Source of the DNA: JAQGJA01 sp965651535
GTDB taxonomy: Bacteria; Pseudomonadota; Alphaproteobacteria; Micavibrionales; SZUA-601
Reading direction: 5' to 3'
DNA: 20,574 nucleotides
Assembly (NCBI GenBank): GCA_965651535.1
Contig: CBFGSX010000014.1
Span: 1 to 20,574 of the forward strand
Made by a program: the position numbers and the translations under genes. The notes below the pieces were generated by a model. The model searched no databases. It was not told the origin of the DNA and saw nothing but the letters and a program-made list of their open reading frames with translations. Shown in pieces: positions 14,606-20,574 of the stretch (the first letter of the stretch is position 1; each line of letters opens with the position of its first letter).

Positions 14606-15121
14606 ATGGGCGAGAAGATGACAGCAAAACCCACCGAGGAGCAACTCGTCAAGGAGTTGAGCGCTCTGGCGCAGTTCATCGACCGCGCCAAGACCGATAT
14701 CGCCAACATTCGCGCCGACGAGATCAAGTCCAAACACATTCCCTCGGCCACCGACGAGCTGAACGCCATCGTCGATGCGACGGAAGAGGCAACGAATTCC
14801 ATCATGACCGCCTGTGAGGCGATCCAAGGGCATATTGCGGGCAAAGATGCCGAGCAAGCGGTCAATGACGAGGTGATGAAGATTTTCGAGGCGTGCAGCT
14901 TTCAGGATATTACCGGCCAGCGCATTTCCAAAGTGGTCAAGGCGCTGATCTCGATCGATGAAAAAGTCGCGGCCCTGTTGAACACGTTCGGCAAAGGGCT
15001 TGTAGCATCTTCAGCATTGCCGTCGGAAGAACCGACGGGCGAAGCGGCGCTGTTGAACGGCCCGCAACTCAAAGGCCAAGGGGTCAGTCAGGATGACGTT
15101 GATCGCCTCCTGAAAGGCTAG
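14606..15121 (+). CDS. cheZ: Protein phosphatase CheZ
   Basis: The 171-residue product (ATG 14606; ATG 14618 is an alternative) is mainly helical. The catalytic segment ACSFQDITGQRISKVV has Asp101 and Gln105, equivalent to Asp143 and Gln147 of E. coli CheZ, which position water to dephosphorylate CheY-P. The last 11 residues, SQDDVDRLLKG, resemble the CheY-docking tail of CheZ and also the FliM N-terminal peptide. Between them is a flexible linker (about 128-158). Length is shorter than the 214 residues of E. coli, as is usual for alphaproteobacterial CheZ. It follows cheY by five bases and precedes the first MotB-like gene by seven. Confidence 0.92.
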   Translation: MGEKMTAKPTEEQLVKELSALAQFIDRAKTDIANIRADEIKSKHIPSATDELNAIVDATEEATNSIMTACEAIQGHIAGKDAEQAVNDEVMKIFEACSFQDITGQRISKVVKALISIDEKVAALLNTFGKGLVASSALPSEEPTGEAALLNGPQLKGQGVSQDDVDRLLKG

Positions 15122-15128
15122 GCGTCTT

Positions 15129-15728
15129 ATGGCGGGCACCGGAAACCGCGCAACGTCTCAAATGATTACGCTGGGGATTTTCCTCAAGCTGCTCGGCTTT
15201 TTCGTCGTGATGTTCACCTATGCCGAGTTCGAACCGATCAAAGTCAAACAGGCCGAATACAGCCTCCAGCAGCGTTTCAACATTGCATTGCCGCTTCCCG
15301 ATCTGAAATCGGGAGACGATGCCCTCAACCTGTATCCGGTGCAGGCGCTGGGCCGTTCTTTTCACACGCTCGACACCGAACTACAGACCGAGCTGGATTT
15401 CCTGTCGTCCAAGCGCAATGCCGAGACGAATGAGCTGGTGCTTGAATTGCGCGCCGACCAGATTCTCGATCTGGGCGGAAAGCCCGCCAAAAGCCAGAAT
15501 TTTGCCGTCGTCTTGACCCAGGCTCTCAAAGCGAACACGCCGGCGGGCCACGTGTTTCATCTGGATATCGTCACCAAAGGCGGTGCGCCGGACGATATGA
15601 TGCGCGGCGCCGGGCTTTTTGTGCAAAAAATGATCGTGGCGGGATTTCCTCAGAAAAGCCTGATGATCGGCCATGAAAGCGCCAGCAAGCCGTCGGTTAA
15701 ACTCGTCGTCCGGGCGGTGCCGCGATGA
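15129..15728 (+). CDS. MotB-like single-pass protein lacking the channel Asp
   Basis: I know no named family for this 199-residue product. One membrane helix (about 12-31) reads ITLGIFLKLLGFFVVMFTY, which resembles the MotB helix but has Gly16 where MotB has its proton-binding Asp. A MotB plug-like EPIKVKQAEYSLQQRF follows. The C-terminal half (about 100-198, VLELRADQIL, GAGLFVQKMIVAGFPQKSLMIGHE, SVKLVVRAV) has the rhythm of an OmpA/MotB fold, yet the peptidoglycan-binding signature is not recognisable. The gene ends in an ATGA overlap with the true motB gene, so the two are translationally coupled. An accessory stator subunit or degenerate MotB paralogue is my inference. Confidence 0.7.
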   Translation: MAGTGNRATSQMITLGIFLKLLGFFVVMFTYAEFEPIKVKQAEYSLQQRFNIALPLPDLKSGDDALNLYPVQALGRSFHTLDTELQTELDFLSSKRNAETNELVLELRADQILDLGGKPAKSQNFAVVLTQALKANTPAGHVFHLDIVTKGGAPDDMMRGAGLFVQKMIVAGFPQKSLMIGHESASKPSVKLVVRAVPR

Positions 15729-16465
15729 GCGCACCCCGCATCACCCGTATCGAGCGCATCCGTGAAGTCCGCGACAACGCCGTGCCGTTATGGCTGGTCA
15801 TCATGACGGATCTGATCAGCCTGATGTTGGCGTTCTTCATTTTGCTTTTTGCGACGACGCAGATTCGTAATGCGACCTGGATCGAGGCGAGCAAATCCAT
15901 GCGCTCGCGATTCGGCGGCGAGGAAAGCATCACCCTTGCAACCGGAGACCCCGGACACAAAGACGCCGAACTGACATGGGACAGCGTTGAGCGCGACCCC
16001 GGACTGGATCTCAAATATCTCTACAGTCTCGTCAAGAAACGTCTGGCCGCCGATCTCGAACTGTCCGGGCTGGCGATCCGGCTCGAGGGCGAATCCGTGC
16101 GGATCGAATTGCCGATGGCGACCTCGTTTAAGCCGGGTGTTGCGACTATGACAAGTCAGGGCGAGGAAACGATTCTACGCCTCGCGCCTTTCCTGTCCCA
16201 GCTTTCCAATACGGTCGAGCTGGTCGGCCATGCCGACCGCACGCTGGTCAACGAGGAAGGGCGTTTTGGCTCGAATTGGCACTTGTCGCTGGCGCGGGCG
16301 TGGGAAACCGCCGAGGCTCTGCGGAAATCCGGCTATACGCGGGATATGGCGGTGCGCGGCCGCGGATCGGCGGATGCCGATTTATTACCGAAAAATTTAC
16401 CAGCTGCCGTGCGTAATGAGAGGGCAAGACGGGTGGAAATCCGTCTGCACGTCTTGCAGCCGTGA
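15725..16465 (+). CDS. motB: MotB-type stator/OmpA-domain protein
   Basis: The 246-residue product has a short basic N-terminus, one membrane helix (about 20-42) with the conserved WLVIMTDLISLMLAFFILLF pattern, where Asp29 is the proton-binding residue of MotB channels, and a periplasmic OmpA-like domain (about 140-245) with ELVGHADRT, LSLARAWETAEAL, RGRG and ERARRVEIRL for peptidoglycan binding. With MotA it would form the stator; motA is not in the window. ATG 15725 overlaps the stop of the preceding MotB-like gene. The TPR gene follows after three bases. A more distant OmpA/MotB family function is possible, but the Asp makes stator use likely. Confidence 0.85.
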   Translation: MSAPRITRIERIREVRDNAVPLWLVIMTDLISLMLAFFILLFATTQIRNATWIEASKSMRSRFGGEESITLATGDPGHKDAELTWDSVERDPGLDLKYLYSLVKKRLAADLELSGLAIRLEGESVRIELPMATSFKPGVATMTSQGEETILRLAPFLSQLSNTVELVGHADRTLVNEEGRFGSNWHLSLARAWETAEALRKSGYTRDMAVRGRGSADADLLPKNLPAAVRNERARRVEIRLHVLQP

Positions 16466-16468
16466 AAG

Positions 16469-19432
16469 ATGAAACATTTAGGTCTGTTTTTGGTGATGAT
16501 GGCGATCCTGTCCGCGTTTGCGGGCGGGGCGTTTGCAGCGTCCACGATCACGGTGCGCGCGGGGGTGCACGACCGCTATAACCGCCTTGTGTTCGACTGG
16601 GCCGAGCCGGTCAAATACACCATGAAGCAAAGCGCCGGGCGCGTGATGATCCAGTTCAACAAGCCGGCGACGGCGGATCTCAAGAACGTCGCCTATATGA
16701 ACCCACCCTTCATCCGCAACGTCCAGCAGGAAAACCGCCCCGAAGGGCTGTTCGTGTCGTTTGAAATTCCCGATGATTCCCGTGTGCAGGCTTTTTGGTC
16801 GGGGCAGAAAGTCGCCTTTGACGTTTTGCGCCTGAGCAAGCAGCCGCCGGAATTCAAGAAAGCCGAAAAAGAGGCGCAGGCCGCCGCCGAACCGGCAAAG
16901 ATCGTGCAGACGACCGGGCCGCAGACGCCTCGGAAAGAACCCGAGAAAAAGGCCGCCGTCGCCGCGCCGGAGTTGAAAAAGGAAACGCCGCCGCAGCGTC
17001 GCGGGCTGCAAACGCTTGCCGATATTCTGACCGGGCGCAAGGAAGAAGCCGTTGCGGTAAAATCGGCGGCGAAACAGGAACCGGAAAAGCCCAAGAGCGA
17101 AACCGTGATTACGCTGACGCCCGAAGGCCTGACCCGTCTGGCGCTGTTCGAGCGCGTCGGACGCTTGTGGCTGGTGATCGACCGGCCGGAAAAGGAATTA
17201 TTGCCCAAGGTCGAGGGCGAACTGGCCGAGCATTTCAAAAAAGTCACGCGCATCAGCCTGACCGAGGCAACGGCGTTTGTCTTTGATGTGCCGATGGATC
17301 TTGACGATGTGGCTCTTTCGGTGCGCCGCAGTGGCCCCGAATGGAAAGTGACGGTCAATCCGCAGGACAAGCCGACCCTCCCCGCCGAGATGCCGATCCG
17401 CGTGCGCGACGAGGACGGCAATGCGCGCCAGCCCGTCGTGACGCTTTACGCCGGGGAACAACCCGTTGTGCTGAATTTCAAGGACAGCAAAATGGGCGAC
17501 ACGCTGTGGGTCGTGCCGGTGCGCTCGCCCGAGGGCCGCGTGATCGTGCCGCGCCGAACCGCCGGATATTTTATTCTTCCCAGCTATATGGGGGCGGTGA
17601 TTGCCCCGCGCGACGACAATCTGCGCATCGGCACCAACGACGATCTGGTGGTGCTGTCGCCTGCCTCGGGGCACAGGCTTTTGATCTCGGACATGGACGA
17701 CCGCAAGAAAGGCGTGATTTTGGGGGCGGCGACCCCGGCTTTTCGTCTTGACGTTGCGGCGCTGAAGGACTTCGCGGAGGAGGGGTTCATCGCCCGCCGC
17801 CGCGCGCTGGAAAATATCCTGCTGGATGAAAAGACGCCCGCCGCCAAGGCTGACCGCTATGTCGACATGGCCCGCGTTTATCTGGCGCAGGGTTTTGCCG
17901 CCGAAGCGGGCGGGTTGCTGCGTATCGCGCTGCGCTCCAATCCCGCGCTCGAGAAGAAACAGGAATTCCGTGCCTTGCGCGGCATGGCGCACGCGCTGAT
18001 GGGCGATCTCGAAAGCGCCACGAACGATCTGCGCAGCGACGATTTGCATTCCCAGCCTCTGTCCCAGCTCTGGATGGGCTATGTTTTCATGCAGAACAAA
18101 CAGCCGGGTCTGGCGCGTGACGCTTTCATCGAAAGCGGCAGCAGCGACGAAAGCCTGCCGCCCGCCTTGCAGCCGCGCGTCCTTTTGGCGCGGGCGGAAT
18201 CCGCGATGGAAAACGGCGACATGGCTTCGGCCGAGTTCGAGTTGAAAAAAATCCGCGACAAATCCGTCCTGTCGCCCTCGGAAAAAGCCGCCTATGATTA
18301 TATCCGCGCCACGGTGCTGATGGTTACGGACGACAAGAACGCCGGTCTTGAAATGTATCAGAAGATCGCCAAAGGCTCGGATCAGCTTTATCGTGCCAAG
18401 GCCGAATGGCAATATATCGAACAGAAAACCGCCGCCGGGGAATTGCCGCTTGAAAAGGGCATCGAGCGGCTCGAAGGCCTGCGCTTTGCGTGGCGTGGCG
18501 ACCGCATGGAAACCAACGTCCTGCGCACGCTGGGACGTTTGTATGCGCAAAATGCGGATTACATGAACGCGCTGGCGATTTGGCGTCAGGCTGCCAGCCT
18601 GTCGCAGGACGCGGACGACACCGACGCGATCACGCAGGATATGCAACAGACTTTCCGTAAGCTCTATGTCGAAGGCGAGGCGGACAAGATCGAACCCTTG
18701 CGCGCGCTGGCGATTTTCGACCGTTTCCGCGAGTTGACCCCGGCAGGCGAAGACGGGCAGGTCGCGCATCGTTATCTGGCCGAGCGTCTGATTGCCGTCG
18801 ATCTGCTGGAACAGGCCGATGCGCTGCTTGAGAACCAGGTTTTGAAACAGGCGGTCGGTGAAGAGGCGGTGACTTTGGGAACCAAGCTGGCCAATATCCG
18901 TCTCCTCAACCGCAACCCGTCCGGCGCAATCAAGGCGCTGCAGGAAAGCGAGCGCGCCGAAGTCGAGAATGAAAAACTGCGCAAGCGCCGGGTTTTGCTT
19001 CAGGCGCGCGCTTTGGCCGATCTGGGTCGGATTAATGAAGCATTGGCCTTGCTCGACGACGACCAGTTTCCCGAGGGGCTGAGCCTCAAGGCCGACATCA
19101 ACTGGCGCGAAGGGCGCTGGCCGCAGGCGGTGGTGACGCTGCAAAAGCTGATTGCGCGCTACCGCAACGAGGGCAAGGGTGCGGTGGACGGCCCGATGCC
19201 GCCGCTTATTCTCAAGATGGCGATTGCGCTGGCACTGGACGACAACCGCAAGGGGATCGAGCTTTTGGCGGCGGAATACGGCCCCTTCATGGACAAGACG
19301 ACACAGGCCGAGGCCTTCCGCCTCATCACCAAGCCGTCGCGCGGCAGCTCGCTGGCGGATTTGCAAACTTTGAAGAACCAGGTCGGCGAAGTCGAATTGT
19401 TCGAGCAGTTCCTCAAGGATTTCAATTCCTGA
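16469..19432 (+). CDS. Large exported AMIN-like/TPR protein of the flagellar block
   Basis: The 987-residue product has a signal peptide (about 1-23, ending AGGAFA). Residues 24-125 look like an AMIN-type beta domain (TITVRAGVHDRYNRLVFDW, VMIQFNKPA, LFVSFEIPDDSRVQAFW), which in other proteins targets peptidoglycan or secretin sites. A Lys/Glu/Ala/Pro linker (about 130-205) joins it to a second beta-rich region (about 210-420), then a long helical array of TPR-like repeats (about 450-980; for example ARVYLAQGFAAEAGGLLRIALRSNP). The location is periplasmic. Function is unknown; a scaffold linking stator or basal body to the wall is inference from domains and context. ATG 16469 comes three bases after motB. 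It is the last gene of the block. Confidence 0.82.
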   Translation: MKHLGLFLVMMAILSAFAGGAFAASTITVRAGVHDRYNRLVFDWAEPVKYTMKQSAGRVMIQFNKPATADLKNVAYMNPPFIRNVQQENRPEGLFVSFEIPDDSRVQAFWSGQKVAFDVLRLSKQPPEFKKAEKEAQAAAEPAKIVQTTGPQTPRKEPEKKAAVAAPELKKETPPQRRGLQTLADILTGRKEEAVAVKSAAKQEPEKPKSETVITLTPEGLTRLALFERVGRLWLVIDRPEKELLPKVEGELAEHFKKVTRISLTEATAFVFDVPMDLDDVALSVRRSGPEWKVTVNPQDKPTLPAEMPIRVRDEDGNARQPVVTLYAGEQPVVLNFKDSKMGDTLWVVPVRSPEGRVIVPRRTAGYFILPSYMGAVIAPRDDNLRIGTNDDLVVLSPASGHRLLISDMDDRKKGVILGAATPAFRLDVAALKDFAEEGFIARRRALENILLDEKTPAAKADRYVDMARVYLAQGFAAEAGGLLRIALRSNPALEKKQEFRALRGMAHALMGDLESATNDLRSDDLHSQPLSQLWMGYVFMQNKQPGLARDAFIESGSSDESLPPALQPRVLLARAESAMENGDMASAEFELKKIRDKSVLSPSEKAAYDYIRATVLMVTDDKNAGLEMYQKIAKGSDQLYRAKAEWQYIEQKTAAGELPLEKGIERLEGLRFAWRGDRMETNVLRTLGRLYAQNADYMNALAIWRQAASLSQDADDTDAITQDMQQTFRKLYVEGEADKIEPLRALAIFDRFRELTPAGEDGQVAHRYLAERLIAVDLLEQADALLENQVLKQAVGEEAVTLGTKLANIRLLNRNPSGAIKALQESERAEVENEKLRKRRVLLQARALADLGRINEALALLDDDQFPEGLSLKADINWREGRWPQAVVTLQKLIARYRNEGKGAVDGPMPPLILKMAIALALDDNRKGIELLAAEYGPFMDKTTQAEAFRLITKPSRGSSLADLQTLKNQVGEVELFEQFLKDFNS

Positions 19433-19493
19433 TTTCGATTGCCTGCGGCGGAAAAGATATTTATTCTTGCACGTGACGATTTGGCGGGGATGT

Positions 19494-20450
19494 ATGAAGC
19501 GTTTTCTTTTTCTGGTTTTGCTGGTGGCGGGCTGCTCGACGGTTCATGCTGGGGGTTTCGAGCAATGGAAAGCCGATTTCCAGCGCCGCGCCGTGCAAGG
19601 TGGTGCCAATCCGTCGGCCGTTTACAAGGCCATGGCGTCGGTGCGTGTGAATGAACGCGTCATCGAGCTGGATCGCAAACAACCCGAAGGCACCCAGACC
19701 CTCAATCAATATGTCTCCAACACGGTAACGGAAAAGCGCGTGGCGCGCGGTCGTACGCTTTTGGACGAGCATCGCGCGCTGTTGTCGCGCGTCGCGCAGC
19801 AAAGCGGAATCAAACAGGAAATCCTGATGGCGTTGTGGGGCAAGGAAACGGATTACGGCGGGTATACCGGCAAGTTCAACACGATTGAATCCCTGGCGAC
19901 GCTGGCCTATGAGGGCCGCCGCCGCGCCTTCTTTGAAAAGGAATTGCTCGCCGCGATCCATTTGATGGATCGTCTGAAATGGTCGCCGGAGCGGTTGCAA
20001 GGCTCGTGGGCCGGGGCGGTCGGACAATGCCAGTTCATGCCCTCCAATTATATACGGTTTGCCGTGGACGGCGACGGCGACGGGCGCGTCGATCTGTGGC
20101 ACTCGATGCCGGATGTTTTTTTCAGCATGGCCAATCTTTTGACGCATGAGGGTTGGCGCGCGGGCGAAAGCTGGGGACAGATCGTTGCCTTGCCGACGGG
20201 TTTTGACAACGATTTGATCGGGCGCGACAAGGCGCCGCGGGATCGCCGTTTCTGGGAACAGCGCGGCGTGCGCTTCACGCGACCTTCCTCGGCAAACGAG
20301 GCCCGCGCCGTCCGACTGTATCAGCCGGACGGGCCGGGAACCCCCGCCTATGCGCTTTATCACAATTTCGATGTTCTGATGCGGTGGAACCGCTCGGGTT
20401 ATTTTGCCACGGCGATCGGCGTTCTGTCCGACCAGCTGGGCGCACGCTAG
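19494..20450 (+). CDS. MltB-type lytic murein transglycosylase, lipoprotein
   Basis: ATG 19494, with GCGGGGA just upstream, gives 318 residues; longer in-frame starts would displace the signal. The N-terminus MKRFLFLVLLVAGC is a lipoprotein signal with lipid-bearing Cys14. The SLT_2 domain follows: catalytic Glu118 in LWGKETDYG, FNTIESLATLAYEGRR, GSWAGAVGQCQFMPSNY, and the DGDGDGRVDLW loop that in MltB binds calcium. It cleaves peptidoglycan to 1,6-anhydromuramyl products at the outer membrane face. Alphaproteobacteria often have such a gene beside rlpA. It starts 61 bases after the TPR gene and is followed by the partial lipoprotein gene ten bases later. Confidence 0.93.
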   Translation: MKRFLFLVLLVAGCSTVHAGGFEQWKADFQRRAVQGGANPSAVYKAMASVRVNERVIELDRKQPEGTQTLNQYVSNTVTEKRVARGRTLLDEHRALLSRVAQQSGIKQEILMALWGKETDYGGYTGKFNTIESLATLAYEGRRRAFFEKELLAAIHLMDRLKWSPERLQGSWAGAVGQCQFMPSNYIRFAVDGDGDGRVDLWHSMPDVFFSMANLLTHEGWRAGESWGQIVALPTGFDNDLIGRDKAPRDRRFWEQRGVRFTRPSSANEARAVRLYQPDGPGTPAYALYHNFDVLMRWNRSGYFATAIGVLSDQLGAR

Positions 20451-20460
20451 GAGAAGCATG

Positions 20461-20574
20461 ATGCAAGCACGTTCCCTTTATCTTGTCGCCGCGGCGATGA
20501 TGTTGTCCGGTTGCATGGAGACCGAGTTGGTCTCGCATTGGTGGAAGAGCTGGGGCGACGACAAGGAAACCAAA
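20461..20574 (+). CDS. Lipoprotein N-terminus, partial (possibly RlpA)
   Basis: Only 38 codons are present before the right edge. ATG 20461, six bases after AGGAGA (20449-20454), begins a lipoprotein signal: basic start, hydrophobic YLVAAAMM, then LSGC with Cys18. ATG 20458 is an alternative. The visible mature part (ETELVSHWWKSWGDDKET) has no domain motif. Genes after an MltB-type enzyme in alphaproteobacteria are often rlpA, a septal lytic transglycosylase, so that is the best guess from position alone. Confidence 0.6.
   Translation, partial: MQARSLYLVAAAMMLSGCMETELVSHWWKSWGDDKETK

Noticed and set aside
17198..19366. Long open minus-strand frame opposite the TPR gene
   Set aside because: It is a product of GC-rich codon use on the plus strand; no domain, signal or ribosome site, and the plus-strand gene is clear.
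1..20574. CRISPR array, tRNA, rRNA, insertion sequence or prophage
   Set aside because: No regularly spaced repeats, cloverleaf sequence, transposase or phage gene was seen when reading both strands by eye.

Overview
The window looks like the chromosome of a flagellated alphaproteobacterium, probably on or near the Rhodospirillales/Micavibrionales side. The evidence is a C4-type 5-aminolevulinate synthase, a small NDUFS4-like complex I subunit, an RHH_4-type ribbon-helix-helix protein, and a flagellar block fliL-fliM-DUF6468-motE-cheY-cheZ-motB. Coding is dense and mostly GC-rich. I see no tRNA, rRNA, CRISPR array, transposase or phage gene. The genus is inference only.

Layout. Positions 2-139 are the 3' end of etfA (+). 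Facing it on the minus strand is a set transcribed from 3439 down to 242: a divergent uracil-DNA-glycosylase-like gene, the lytic transglycosylase slt, and a Nudix hydrolase. The convergent gap between etfA and the Nudix gene holds an inverted pair of GC-rich palindromic repeats. Rightward from 3530 come a membrane GGDEF-EAL protein (degenerate GGDEF, intact EAL), an MsbA-type ABC exporter, an anchored alpha/beta hydrolase, a DUF192 lipoprotein and the NDUFS4-like protein, all closely spaced or overlapping. A second convergent gap (8974-9105) carries CTCTCCC-type hairpins and faces hemA (-). Divergent from hemA is a small secreted or membrane protein of unknown function, followed by an RHH regulator whose upstream region is full of short dyads and repeats.

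From 11306 to 19432 all genes run rightward as a flagellar/chemotaxis block: fliL, fliM, a DUF6468 protein, motE, cheY, cheZ, two adjacent MotB-like genes (only the second keeps the proton-channel Asp), and a 987-residue exported AMIN-like/TPR protein. The block links switch output (FliM), its signal (CheY), signal removal (CheZ) and stator or periplasmic parts (FliL, MotE, MotB-like proteins, TPR protein). No MotA is in view. The window closes with an MltB-type lytic transglycosylase lipoprotein and the start of another lipoprotein, possibly RlpA.

The most unusual points are the MotB-like pair with its exported TPR partner, the UDG-like protein that has lost family motifs and carries an internal repeat, and the probable operators near the RHH gene and in the hemA divergent region. 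None proves a wholly new system. The flagellar block's uncharacterised members are the best candidate for undescribed biology.
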